A DNA stretch of 64,000 nt from Saccopteryx bilineata (GCF_036850765.1 NC_089493.1:218424744-218488743), one strand, 5' to 3'; shown: positions 22,225 to 34,700, counted from the first letter of the stretch. Program-made: numbers and translations. Notes: generated by a model from the letters alone, not told the origin.

Positions 22225-23204
22225 AGAAAGTAGATTGTACTATGAAGGAAATAGGAGAAATAATTGGGTAGAATATCCAAAACGAATGAATAATTGGTCA
22301 AGTTTTATTTTTAAGCAGTTTTCCTAAATTTGATTTAATTGGTTGGGTCTTTGGTATTTTGGAAATTTGTTTAAAGATGACATTGAAGTCCTTGGAGTGT
22401 ACTTGCACACTATCCATGTGTTTCTTTCCAGCACCAAGAGGCAAAACCAACTTGTGTGAGTGTGTGTGTGTGTTTCCCTGAGGGTGAAGATGTTCACAAA
22501 GGTCTTTGCCTGTCAGGATTTCTTCCATAATAAGATGTTTTAAAGAGGTATATCAAATCTTCACTCACTCAATAAAATAAGGACCCTGTTGTATACATTT
22601 TCTGTATTATTTATTAACTCCATGGTATCATCCACAAAAGTTGTATGAGTCTGACACAGTTTGATTCTCAAAATAATGATATTAATAAACACAAAGCTTT
22701 CATTTACCAATCTGAAATAAAATTGTCAGTAAGAAATAAATTATAAATCCTTTGTGGGCAAAGACCATTTTATTTATCTCTAACATCTCTTCATCACTCT
22801 AGACCACTGATGGACATAACATGTCTTTGATGGTCAGAAAATGTTCACTGTCCTTGTTGATTGAATAATTGAATAAAATGGATTTTATCTTTTTTTTTTT
22901 ACTTTATATGAATTTTATTGAAATTTACTCCCTGGGTAATGTTAATTTGTTACTGCATTAAGTAAGATCTACAATTCACATTTCTGCTGGTTAACATGTT
23001 TTCAAAAGTTGCTGAGCAAAATGAATGTGGTGCAATCAGCCACAAAAGTCAGAAAAGTCACTAGAAACTTTACTTTGCTTATTATTTTAGTTATCAGTAT
23101 ATTGATTCTACCTATTCTGATATTCCAGAATTATATGATTCCCAATTATGATTGTTTTTAGAAGCCTGGATTTTATTTGAAAAAGGCAATCTTTTCCACT
23201 AACA
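22225..23204. other. Non-coding DNA with a possible L1 3' scrap
   Basis: Mainly unclassified AT-rich sequence. 22890-22990 ('tgaattttattgaaatttact...gatctacaattcacattt') weakly resembles an antisense L1 3'UTR, but I am not sure. A short (TG)n tract sits at 22455-22473. Confidence 0.35.
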
Positions 23205-23219
23205 ATTTATTTCATCTTA
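23205..23219 (+). repeat. Left target-site duplication of outer L1
   Basis: atttatttcatctta is repeated perfectly at 39301-39315, on the far side of the whole L1-in-L1 composite. It shows that everything between is one ancestral L1 insertion plus what later landed in it. Confidence 0.95.
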
Positions 23220-25534
23220 GTGACATCAGAGAAATGGTGCCATGAAAAGCACTACCAATACATCTCTCCAAAATTTCAACAAGTTCTTCAACCAGAGACA
23301 GAACAATTTGTCCTTGGAGCATCTAGAAATCCTACACACTGAAAACAAAGGTATGATTAAGCAAAAAATTAACTAAATATATAATCAACCCCAAAGGAAA
23401 TAAGACTAAGAAAGAAACACTCCGCTTTCCTCACTAACCTAAACAAGGGCTGCTTTCACTTGGAACTGAGATAGAGGGCTAAGGGTGTGGAGGGAGCCAG
23501 GCTGCAGTACAGACATCCAGGCTGAGGAAAGAGTGTGCCTGCGGCCACTCAGCCAACACGAGCTAACGCCCATACCAGACCCCGGCAAAGAGGGGTGAGT
23601 GGTGGCCACCATTAGCCCCGATATCCTGGTTGGTGAGCTTGGATAGTGTGTGAGAGGATCCTCCTAGCACCCCGGCAGTGGGCTCCCATGTTCCTGGACA
23701 GAGGGGCAGAGTCAGAGGCCTTTGCATGGGCTGTGACCAGAGTCTCGTGTGGTCCCTGCACCTTGAACAGTGGCATGCAGGGAGTGCGCGAAAGCAAATT
23801 TCCCTACGCCTGAACTTCTCTGAGCGGGCGGGGTGCCTCACCTAGCCATTCAAGCTAACATCCCAGGGAAGGAAAAAAAATAGAAAGCTTTGGGGGGAGG
23901 AGTGTGCAAGCAGCTTGCAGTCTGACTCGGGATAGATCTGCGGATCTAATCGCTGAAATTAACTTAACCCAGTCTGCTCACCTCCAAACTGACCTATGCG
24001 GCTCTAAGTGACAAGATCTCTCTCAGTTCAGAGATCTAACACAAGAGGTGTGATATTTTTTAGTGCCTCTTGCTATGCACATAGGGGTGGGGGCAACTTC
24101 TGATTGGCAGAGCTTTCAGAATCAGGGCTATACATTAAAAAGAGGGATTTGGCAGCTTTTAAGACCTCCTGTTCTGTGAACAGCAACTAGGGCATCTTCT
24201 TCCCAGCCAAAACAGGTTACAAAGTGCAAAAAGCCTGGGAGAGTGGTGCCACAGACTGCTGAGGCATATTGGACACACCTGGAGGTGCATAGAAAGGCAC
24301 CTTGAGAGCAATTGGCTCACAGCCCCGCCTGATTATGCTGGCAGCTCTGACTGATAGAGCCTTATCCAGAGACCTGTGCTGAGTGGGGATAGAGTGGGTT
24401 TTGCCAGCTCTTTGAGCCTCTTATTCTCCAGGCAGAGGCAGCGGCAACCCCATAGCTGGATCATCAGGCTGCTAATTCAGGAAGGAGAGACTAATAGAGA
24501 GGCTCTGGGAAAATGGACTCTCTCATTGACGGAGTCTGCAAATGCTAATGAGCCTCAAATGCCAACGAGACTGAAGCCTAATATATGACATCGCCATAAA
24601 CTTATCAACTGCAAATCTCTACCTAAGCATGCCACAGGGGCAGAGCCTGGGATACATATTCACCAACCAGAAAGAGGGAGAGGAAAGAAAAAAAAATAAG
24701 ATAGCCTCTCAAAATCAAGAAAAATCCACAGACTTTATAACTATTTCCTTTTTTTTTTGTTTGTTTCTTTCATCTTCTTGTCTTGATTATATTCTTTTTC
24801 TTCCACCTTGGTCATTTTATTCTCTGCCTGTCTTATTCTTTTATTCTTCCTTTCTCTCTATGAAGGTTGCACTCCAAAACCTTAACTCTCTCTCTCTCTC
24901 TCTCTTTGTTCTTTTTTTTTCTTTTTGTTTTTTCCTCTTTCTTTTTTCCCCCCCTCCATATTAGTTTCTTTTTTTCTCCTTTACTTTTCTTCTCATTCAA
25001 TCCTCAATCACAAACAAATTATTTTATTTGGGACTCAAATTTTTTGTTTGTAGCACTTTGGGTGCTTTTTACTTCGCTTTATAACTCAATAGCATTCCTC
25101 CCAACCCAGGCTCTCCATTTTATCTAGTTTTTGCTCCACATATTACAATATTAGTTTTTAAATTTTTTCCTTTTTTCTGTTACCCTCTTATCCCTCTCAT
25201 TATAACTCTTAGTCAACGATCACTTACAAGCCAATCATTTTATTCTTGACCGAAATTTTTTCCTTTTTTTGCATTTTGTGGGTCCCTACTTACCTCCTTT
25301 TTTGCCCCTTTATCACTTCTCCCCAACTCAGGCCCTCCATTATAGGTAGTTTTTGTTCCATTTAGCACAATATAATTCACAGTTCATCACATTTTTTTCT
25401 CAAGGAAGAGGGGAGAGGAGTGGAGGGGAAAAAAGGGAAATAATAAATTTTCTTTTTTTCCCATTTTTCTTTCTTTTTTTTACTTTTTGTTCCTTATTAA
25501 TTCTCATTAGTACTATCAACAAAACCAGCCACAG
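23220..25534 (+). promoter_or_regulatory. 5'UTR/promoter region of outer L1
   Basis: Begins gtgacatcagagaaatggtg and aligns with the inner L1 start at 27899. A GC-richer promoter-like part (23400-24600) holds one copy of the unit that is tandemly repeated in the inner L1 ('cctggacagaggggcagagtca' near 23693). It is followed by a strongly pyrimidine-rich, T-rich part (about 24740-25500) that leads directly to ORF1. In the L1 family the 5'UTR carries an internal Pol II promoter. Activity here is not shown. Confidence 0.85.
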
Positions 25535-26925
25535 ATGCCATTAAGGAAAAGGAAATCAAATATCAAGGATATAAAAGACAGAGATGGCCCTGGCCAGTTG
25601 GCTCAGCGGAAGAGCGTTGGCCTAGCGTGCGGAGGACCCAGGTTCGATTCCTGGCCAGGGCACACAGGAGAAGTGCCCATTTGCTTCTCCACCCCTCCGC
25701 CGAGCTTTCCTCTCTGTCTCTCTCTTCCCCTCCCACAGCCGAAGCTCCATTGGAGCGAGGATGGCCCGGGCACTGGGGATGGCTCTGTGGCTCTGCCTCA
25801 GGTGCTAGAGTGACTCTGGTCGCAACATGGCAATGCCCAGGATGGGCAGAGCATTGCCCCCTGGTGGGCAGAGCGTCGACCCATGGTGGGCGTGCCGGGT
25901 GGATCCTGGTCGGGCGCATGTGGCAGTCTGTCTGACGGTCTCTCCCTGTTTCCAGCTTCAGAAAAAAAAAAAGACAGAGATGTAGCACAGATAGATGAGG
26001 ATAAATCTATGGATAAAAATTTAATATTTTGGAAACCTTGGAGCTAAATGAAAGAGAATTTAAAATAAAAATTCTAAAAATTCTCAGAGATATACAAGAA
26101 AACACAGAAAGGCAATTTAGGGAGATCAGAAAACAAATAAACAAACACAAAGAATATATTAACAAGAAAATTGAAACTATAAAAACAAATCAAACAGAGA
26201 TGAAAAACTCAATCCATGAACTAAAAAACAAGGTAACAAGCTGAGCTAATGGAACAGCCCAAATAGAAGGTAGGATTAGTAAAATAGAAGACAAGCAACT
26301 TGAAGCACAACAGAGAGAAGAAGAAAGAGACTCAAAAATTTAAAAAAATGAGAAAGCCACACAGGAATTGTCTGACTCCATCAAAAAGAATAACATAAAA
26401 ATAATAGGTATATCAGAAGGAGAAGAGAGAGAAAATAGAATGGAGAACATAATCAAACAAATAATAGGCGAGAACTTCCCAAGCCTGTGGAAAGAGTTAA
26501 AGCCTTAAATTCAAAAAGCAAACAGAACGCCGAGTTTTCTTAACCCCAACAAACCTACTCCAAGACATATCATAATGAAATTGGCACAAACCAATGACAA
26601 AGAAAAAATTCTCAAGGCAGCCAGAGAAAAGAAGAATACAACATATAAAGGAAGGCCTATTAGATTATCATCAGATTTCTCAGCAGAAACTCTACAAGCT
26701 AGAAGAGAGTGGACCCCAATATTTAAAGTCCTGAAAGAGAGGAACTTTCAGCCAAGAATACTATACCCATCAAAGATATCCTTTAAATACAAAGGAAAAA
26801 TAAAAACATTCAAAGATACAGAAAAGATGAGGGAATTTATCATCAGAAAACCCCTACGCCAAAAAATACTAAAGGGGGTTCTCCAATCAGATACAAAGAA
26901 CAAAAGAAAACAAAACCACAAGTAA
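25535..26925 (+). pseudogene. Outer L1 ORF1 (RNA-binding protein), broken
   Basis: Start atg at 25535 gives MPLRKRKSN, the same start as in the inner copy. In the family this protein is a trimeric RNA chaperone that coats L1 RNA. Visible parts: a lysine/glutamate-rich coiled-coil segment (about 26029-26244), then RNA-recognition and C-terminal domains (26575-26925, with ILKAAREK, PIRLSSDFSAETLQARREW and ILYPSKISF patterns). Without the SINE the frame would span about 995 bp, near 331 codons, close to the human ORF1p length of 338. It is interrupted by the SINE at 25586-25968, by frameshifts, and by stops such as that at 26242. Confidence 0.92.
25586..25968 (+). mobile_element. Rhin-1-like SINE inserted in L1 ORF1
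   Basis: Typical head ggccctggccagttggctca and GC-rich body, ending 'ttccagcttcag' plus a short poly(A). The 13-bp duplication aaaagacagagat lies at 25573-25585 and 25969-25981. Removing SINE and one TSD copy restores local L1 continuity, so this insertion is younger than the outer L1. Confidence 0.95.
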
Positions 26926-27249
26926 AAGCTCCACCAAGAAAACAATAAAACCAAATTTAAACTGTGACAACAACAAAAAAGGGCGAGAGGACAGAGATTA
27001 ACAGTAGCAAAGGAAGATGGAGTGCAGAAGTACTCATAAGATAGGGTACTACAATGAACATGGTAGGTACTCTTTTCATTACTTAATGGTAACCACCCCC
27101 CTTGAATAAACCACCACAGAAGCACATGACTTAAAAAAGGTAGCAACAGAGGAAAGAAGTATGGAATACAACCAAATAAAAACAAATGATAGAAAAACAA
27201 AAGAGAAAAATTAAATAAGATACAAAACTAACAAAAAGCAATTTATAAA

Positions 27250-27898
27250 ATGGCAATAGGGAACCCACAAGTGTCAATAACTACACTAAATGTAAATGGA
27301 TTAAACTTTCCAATAAAAAGACACAGAGTAGCAGAATGGATTAAAAAAGAAAATACAACTGTATGCTGCCTATAAGAAACACATCTAAGCAACAAGGATA
27401 AAAACAAATTCGAAATGAAAGGCTGGAAAACAATCCTCCAAGCAAATATCATCCAAAAAAAAGCAGACATCACAGTACTCATATCTAATAATGCTGACTA
27501 CAAGACAGCAAAAACACTCAGACACAAAAATTGTCATTTCATAATGATTAAGGGGACATTGAGCCAAGAAGACATAATAATTCTTAATATATCATATATG
27601 CACCAAACCAAGGAGCACCAAAGTATATAAGACAGCTACTTATTGACCTTAAAACAAAAACTGAAAAAAATACAATCATACTTGGAGACCTCAATACGCT
27701 GCTGATGGCTCTAGATCGTTCATCCAAACAGAAAATCAATGAAGATATATTGGCCTTAAACAAAACATTAGAGCACCTGGATATGATAGACATCTACAGG
27801 ACATTTCATCCCAAAGCAACAGAGTATACATTTTTCTCTAGTGTACATGGAACATTCTCAAGAATTGACCATATGTTAGGCTACAAAAACAACATCAG
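27250..27898 (+). pseudogene. Outer L1 ORF2, 5' part (endonuclease), broken
   Basis: Start atg at 27250, with an ITLNVNGLN-type motif (27279-27305) of the apurinic-type endonuclease. A stop replaces the codon before ETHLS near 27374. Open pieces run from 27415 and from 27705 (the TIRTFHP-like IYRTFHP region). The inner L1 cuts it at 27898. The rest is at 35871-39040. Confidence 0.92.
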
Positions 27899-28380
27899 AG
27901 AGGATGATGTCAGAGTAATGGCGGGGTAAGCGATACCGATAAATCTCCCCCAAAACTCAACAAGATCTTCAACCAGAAACAGAAAAACCTATACTTGGAG
28001 CTTCCAGATGCTTCGCAATACACCCAAAGGTATGATTGAGTGAAAATTGGCTAAATATATAACCAAACCCCGAAGGAAATAGGGAGTAAGAAATGCTCCT
28101 CCTTCCTCACTAACCTAAACAGGGCGGCTTTCTCTGGTAACTGTGAATATAGAAACTGAGGCGGGCAAAGGGGGTGAATAGATCCAGGCCGCCCAGCACA
28201 AACGGCCGAACCAGGCTGTGGCACAGAGATCCAAGCCGAGGAAAATCTGATCCTGTGGCAACCCGGGCAATACAAGCTAACACTTGCGCCAAACCCAAAC
28301 AAAGAAAGAAAAGCAGAGCGGCCATTTTACCCGGTCTCCTGGTCGGTGCGCAGTTAGTGGGCGAGAATTTCTTCCTGGGA

Positions 28381-29060
28381 AAGCCACGCACGGGAGGGAG
28401 TGAGAACTAATTCCAACGGTGGAGATTTTCCGTGCTGGAGGGTATTTCACTCAGAGGGAACCGCGGCCGGCCTCATATCCTGGTTTGCGCACGCAGATAA
28501 GGAGTGAGCGATTCCTCCGAGTGCCTCGGCAGTGCGCGCCCGTGTTATCGCACAGAGGGGCAGAGTCAGGAGCCTTTGTGTGGGCCAAAGCGGAATCTCT
28601 AGCCGCCCCAGCGCCTTGCAAAAGCCGCGCACGGGGACGGAGCGAGACTCAATTCCAACGGTGGAGATTTTCCATGCTGGAGGGTGTTTCACTCAGAGGG
28701 AACCGCGGCCGGCCTCATATCCTGGTTTGCGCGCGCAGATAAGGAGTGAGCGATTCCTCCGAGTGCCTCGGCAGTGCGCGCCCGTGTTATCGCACAGAGG
28801 GGCAGAGTCAGGGGCCTTTGTGTGGGCCAAAGCGGAATCTCGAGCCGCCTCAGCGCCTTGCAAAAGCTGCACACGGGGACGGAGCGAGAGCCAATTCCAA
28901 CGCTACAACTTTTCCTTGCGGTTGGGGGTTTCACTCAGAGCGTGAGACTGCTGGCTGGATATCCTGGTCGCAGACAGTGAGTGAGAGTTTCCTCCAAGCA
29001 CCCCGGAAATGGGCGCCCGCTTGTGTTACCGGACAGAGTGGCAGAGCCAGAGGTTTTGAG
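28381..29060 (+). repeat. 242-bp tandem monomers in the inner L1 5'UTR
   Basis: Two near-identical units, 28381-28622 and 28623-28864, are followed by a partial, more diverged third (28865-about 29060). Landmarks recur at exact 242-bp spacing: ttccaacg-type block at 28411, 28653 and 28895. The units are rich in CpG and contain 'gtgcctcggcagtgcgcgcc'. The outer L1 has only one diverged unit (about 23625-23830). Mouse L1 promoters are known to be built of tandem monomers, so a promoter-strength role is plausible, but this is inference. Confidence 0.92.
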
Positions 29061-29489
29061 TAGGCAGAAAGCCCGCCTGATTATGCTAGCAGCTCTGACT
29101 GACTGAGCCTTACCCAGAGCTCTGTGCTGAGTGGAAATAGAGTGGGGAGTTGCCAGCTCTTTGAGCCTCTTACTATCCAGGCAGAGGCAGCAGCAACCCC
29201 ATAGCTGGATTATCAGGCTACTAATTAAGGAAGGAAAGACTAGGAGAAAGGCTCCAGGAACACGGACTCTCTCACTGTCGGAGCCTATAAATGCTATTGA
29301 GCCTCGACTGCCAACGAGACTAAAGCACAATACATGACATTGCCATAGAGACTTATCAACTGCAAACCTCTACCTGAGCGTGCCAAAGGGGCAGAACCCG
29401 GGGTACAGAGTCACCGACCAGGAAGAGGGAGAGAAAAGAAAAAGCAAGAAGATAACCTCTCAAAATCAAGAATAATCTGCAGACTTTAT

Positions 29490-30465
29490 AACCTATCCCA
29501 TTTTATTATATTTGTTCGTTTGTTTCTCTTATCTTCATTCTTGATACTTTTTTTTCCTCCTCCAATTTGGCCGATTACCTCTCTACCAGTCTTACTCTCT
29601 CCTCTCCTTGAACTACACTACCCATAAGTGTTACATCTCCCATTATCTTTTCTCTTCTCTTCCTTTCTCTCTATGAGGGTTGCACTCCAAAACCCTTAAC
29701 TCTCTCTCTCTCTCTCCTTTCTTTTTTCTTCTTTTAGTGGTTACCTCTTTTTTTCTCTCTCTTTCTTTTCTCCCTCTATATTAGTTTCTTCCTTTCTCCT
29801 TTACATCTCCTCTCATTCAAACCTCAATAACAAACAAATTATCTTATCTGGGACTCAAATCTATGTTTGTGGCATTTTGGGGGGGTTTTTACTTCACCTT
29901 TTTAACTCACTAGCAGTGCTCTCATCCCTGGCTCTCCATATTATCTAGTTCTTGTTCCACTAAATACAATAGTAATTTTTTAATTTGTCCCCCCATTTTT
30001 CCGTTTTCCTCTTATTCCTCTCATCATAACTCTTAGACAACCAACACCTAAAAGCAAATCATTTCACTCTTGACCCAAATTTTTTCCTTATTTGCTTTTG
30101 TGGGTCCATACGCTCTTTATTTTTCTTTTTTCTTTCCTTTTTTTTTTTCTTTTTTCTTTTTTTCTTTTTTTTTCTTTTTGCCCCTTTATTACTTTTCCCC
30201 AATTCAGGCCCTCCATCACAGGCATTGTTTGTTATAATTCACAGTCCACCACAAGATTTTCTCAAAAAAGAGGGGAGAGGAGAGGAGAGGAAAAAAGGAG
30301 GGGGGGAATAATTTCTTTTTTTTTAATTTTTATTTTATGTTTCTTTATTTCATTATTAATTTTTTTTTAAAAAAAACAACTGTTCGATTTTTTATTTTTT
30401 TATTGTTATTTTTTTAACTTTTTATTCTTTATTAAATCTCATTAATACTATCAACAAAACCACCC
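29490..30465 (+). promoter_or_regulatory. Pyrimidine-rich 5'UTR leader of inner L1
   Basis: Nearly 1 kb dominated by T and C on the plus strand, with long T runs (30126-30176, 30317-30330, 30358-30370) and a single purine patch (30266-30308, gaggggagaggaga type). The outer L1 has the matching region at 24740-25500, including the purine patch at 25401-25440. It directly precedes ORF1. Role unknown. The several 70-110-codon frames in it are low complexity. Confidence 0.8.
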
Positions 30466-30469
30466 TCAG

Positions 30470-31460
30470 ATGCCATTAAGGAAGAGAAAATCGAATATCA
30501 TGGATACAAAGAAAGAGAGGTAACACAGCTAGATGAGGAAAAATCTATGGAGAAAAAATTTAATATATTGGAAACCTTGGAGCTAAATGACAGAGAATTC
30601 AAGATAGAAATACTAAAAATCCTCCGAGATATACAAGAAAACACAGAAAGGCAATTAGGGAGCTCAGAAAACAACTCAATGAACACAAAGAATATATGTC
30701 CAAGGAAATTGAAACTATAAAAACAAATCAAACAGAGATGAAAAACTCAATTCACGAGCTGAAAAACGAAATAACAAGCTTAGCTAATAGAACAGGTCAG
30801 ATAGAAGAGAGGATTAGTGAAATAGAAGACAAGCAACTTGAGGCAAAACAGAGAGAAGAAGAAAGAGACTCAAAAATTAAAAAAAATGAGATAGCCCTAC
30901 AAGAATTATCTGACTCCATCAAAAGAATACATAAGAATAATAGGTATATCAGAGGGAGAAGAGAGAGAAAATGGAATGGAGAACATACTCAAACAAATAA
31001 TAGATGAGAACTTCCCAAGCCTGTGGAAAGAACTAAAGCCTCAAGTTCAAAAAGCAAACAGAACTCTGAGTTTTCTTAACCCCAACAAACCTACTCCAAG
31101 GCATATCATAATGAAATTGACACAAACAAACAGCAAAGAAAAAATTCTCAAGGCAGCCAGGGAAAAGAAGAATACAACATATAAAGAAAGGCCCATTAGA
31201 TTATCATCAGATTTCTCAGCAGAAACTCTACAAGCTAGAAGAGAGTGGACCCCAATATTTAAAGTCCTGAAAGAGAGGAACTTTCAGCCATGAATACTAT
31301 ACCCATCAAAGCTATCCTTCAATACGAAGGAGAAATAAAAACATTCACAGATACAGAAAAGATGAGGGAATTTATCATCAGAAAACCCCCACTCCAGGAA
31401 TTAACTAAAGGGGTTCTCCAATCAGATACAAAGAACAAAAAAAACACAGAGCCCAAGTAA
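30470..31460 (+). pseudogene. Inner L1 ORF1 (RNA-binding protein), broken
   Basis: Start atg 30470 (MPLRKRKSN) and end taa 31458-31460 give 991 bp, about 330 codons in the intact state. An early stop occurs at 30521-30523 after 17 codons and further frame changes follow. Open parts are 30696-31007 (coiled coil with heptad-like E/K/Q content) and 30976-31293 (RNA-binding core with RPIRLSSDFSAETLQARREW). A stop at 31291-31293 replaces the R of the family phrase NFQPRILYPS. Confidence 0.92.
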
Positions 31461-31786
31461 AAGCTCCAAGAAGAACACAATAAAAACCAATTTAAACTGT
31501 GACAACAACAAAAAGAAAGAGGGGGAGAAGATGGAGATTAACAGTAGCAAAGGAACGATGGAGTGCAAAAGTACTCACAAAATAGTTCGCTACAATGAAC
31601 AGGGTAGGACCCTTTTCATTACTCAAAGGTAACCACCATTGAAAAAACCACCACAGAAGCACATGAGATAAAAAAGATAGCAACAGAGGAAAGATGTATG
31701 GAATACAACCAAATAAAAACAAAAGATAGAAAAACGAAAGAGAAGGATTAAACAAGACACAAAACTAACAGAAAGCAAGATATAAA

Positions 31787-34700
31787 ATGGCAATAGGGAA
31801 CTCACAAGTATCAATAATTACACTAAATGTAAACGATTAAACTCACCAATAAAAAGGCACAGAGTAGCAGAATGGATTAAAAAAGAAAATCCAACTGTAT
31901 GCTGCCTACAGGAAACTCATCTAAGTAACAAGGATAAAAACAAATTCAAAGTGAAAGGCTGGAAAACAATACTCCAAGCAAATAACATCCAACAAAAAGC
32001 AGGTGTAGCAATACTCATATCGGATAATGCTGACTACAAGACAGCAAAAGTACTCAGAGACAAAAATGGCCATTTCATAATGGCTAAGGGGACACTGAAT
32101 CAAGAAGACATAACAATTCTTAATATATATGCACCAAACCAAGGAGCACCAAAATATATAAGACAGCTACTTATTGATCTTAAAACAAAAACTGACAAAA
32201 ATACAATCATACTTGGAGACCTCAATACACCGCTGACGGCTCTAGATCGGTCATCCAAACAGAGAATCAACAAAGACATAGTGGCCTTAAACAAAACACT
32301 AGAGCACCTGGATATGATAGACATCTACAGGACATTTCATCCCAAAGTGACAGAGTGATACATTTTTCTCCAGTGTACATGGATCATTCTCAAGAATTGA
32401 CCATATGTTGGGCCACAAAAACAACATCAGCAAATTCAGAAAAATTGAAGTTGTACCAAGCATATTTTCTGATCATAAAGCCTTGAAACTAAAATTCAAC
32501 TGCAAAAAAGAGGAAAAAAATCCCACAAAAATGTGGAAACTAAACAACATACTTTTAAAAAACGAATGGGTCAAAGAAGAAATAAGTCCAGAGATCAAAA
32601 GATATATACAGACTAATGAAAATGACAATACGACATATCAGAATCTATGGGATGCAGCAAAATCAGTGATAAGAGGGAAGTTCATATCGCTTCAGGCATA
32701 TATGAACAAACAAGAGAGAGCCCAAGTGAACCACTTAACTTCTCACCTTAAGGAACTAGAAAAAGAAGACAAAGACAACCCAAAACCAGCCGAAGAAAGG
32801 AGATAATAAAAATCAGAGCAGAAATAAATGAATGAGAGAACAGAAAAACTATAGAAAAAATTAATAGAACAAGGAGCTGGTTCTTTGAAAAGATCAACAA
32901 AATTGACAAACCCTTGGCAAGACTTACCAAGGAAAAAAGAGAAAGAACTCATATAAACAAAATCCAAAATGAAAGAGGAGAAATCACCACGGACACTGTA
33001 GATATACAAAGAATTATTGTAGAATACTATGAAAAACTTTATGCCACTAAATTCAACTACCTAGAAGAAATGGATAAATTCCTAGAACAATACAACCTTC
33101 CTAGACTGAGTCAAGAAGAAGCAGAAAGCCTAAACAGACCTATCAGTAGAGAAGAAATAGAAAAAACCATTAAAAACCTTTCCCAAAATAAAAGTCCAGG
33201 CCCTGACGGCTATACCAGTGAATTTTATCAAACATTCAAAGAAGACTTGGTTCCTATTCTACTCAAAGTCTTCCAAAAAATTGAAGAAGAAGCAATACTT
33301 CCAAACACATTTTATGAGGCCAACATAACCCTCATCCAAAACCAGGCAAGGATGGCACAAAAAAAGAAAACTACAGACCAATATCTCTAATGAATACAGA
33401 TGCTAAAATACTAAACAAAATACTAGCAAATCGAATACAACAACATATTAAAAAAATAATACATCATGATCAAGTGGGATTCATCCCAGAATCTCAAGGA
33501 TGGTTTCAACATACGGTAAAACGGTTAATGTAATACACCATATCAACAAAACAAAGAACAAAAACACATGATCTTATCAATAGACGCAGAAAAGGCTTTC
33601 GATAAAATACAACACAATTTATGTTTAAGACTCTCAACAAAATGGGTATAGAAGGAAAATATCTCAACATGATAAAGGCCATATATGATAAACCATCAGC
33701 TAACATCATATTAAATGGCACTAAACTGAAGGCTTTCCCCCTTAAATCAGGAACAAGACAGGGTTGTCCACTCTCTCCACTCTTATTTAATGTGATACTA
33801 GAGGTTCTAGCCAGAGCAATCAGACAAGACAAAGAAATAAAAGGCATCCATATCGGAAAAGAAGAAGTAAAGGTATCACGTTTTGCAGATGATATGATCC
33901 TATACATCGAAAACCCCAAAGAATCCACGAAAAGACTACTAGAAACAATAAGCCAATACAGTAAGGTCGCAGGATACAAAATTAACATACAGAAGTCAAT
34001 AGCCTTTCTATATGCCAACAATGAAACAACTGAGAAGGAACTCAAAAGAATAATCCCCTTCACGATTGCAACAAAAAAAATAAAATACTTAGGAATAAAC
34101 ATAACAAAGAATGTAAAGGACTTATATAATGAAACTATAAACCATTGTTAAGGGAAATTGAAAAAGATATAATGAGATGGAAAAATATACCTTGTTCTTG
34201 GTTAGGAAGAATAAATATAATCAAGATGGCTATATTACCCAAAGCAATATACAAATTTAATGCAATTCCCATCAAACTTCCAATGACGTTTTTTAAAGAA
34301 ATAGAGCAAAAAATCATCAGATTTATATGGAACTATAAAAAACCCCGAATAGCCAAAGCAATCCTAAAGAAAAAGAATGAAGCTGGGGGCATAACAATAC
34401 CTGAGTTCAAACTCTATTATAGGGCCACCACAATCAAAACAGCATGGTATTGGCAGAAAAATAGACACTCAGACCAATGGAACAGAATAAAAAGTCCAGA
34501 AATAAAACCACATATATATAGTCAAATAATTTTTGATAAAGGGGCCAACAACACACAATGGAGAAAAGAAAGCCTCTTCAATAAATGGTGCTGGGAAAAC
34601 TGAAAGCCACATGCAAAAGAATTGAAACTGGACTACAGTCTCTCCCCCTGTACAAAAATTAACTCAAAATGGATCAAAGATCTAAACATAAGACCTGAAA

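Noticed and set aside
28419..28945. Long plus-strand frames (107 and 137 codons) in the GC-rich inner L1 5'UTR
   Set aside because: They run across the 242-bp monomers, whose length is not a multiple of three, and exist because CpG-rich sequence lacks stops. No domain or start context.
24376..29337. A sense open frame of about 70 codons at homologous places in both L1 5'UTRs (24376-24588 and 29131-29337), ending at the same stop
   Set aside because: About a quarter of the aligned residues differ and most nucleotide differences change the amino acid, so there is no sign of protein-level constraint. The sharing is explained by common descent of the 5'UTR.
30092..30370. Hydrophobic, phenylalanine-rich frame suggesting a membrane protein
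   Set aside because: It is the T-rich leader of the inner L1. Low-complexity artefact.
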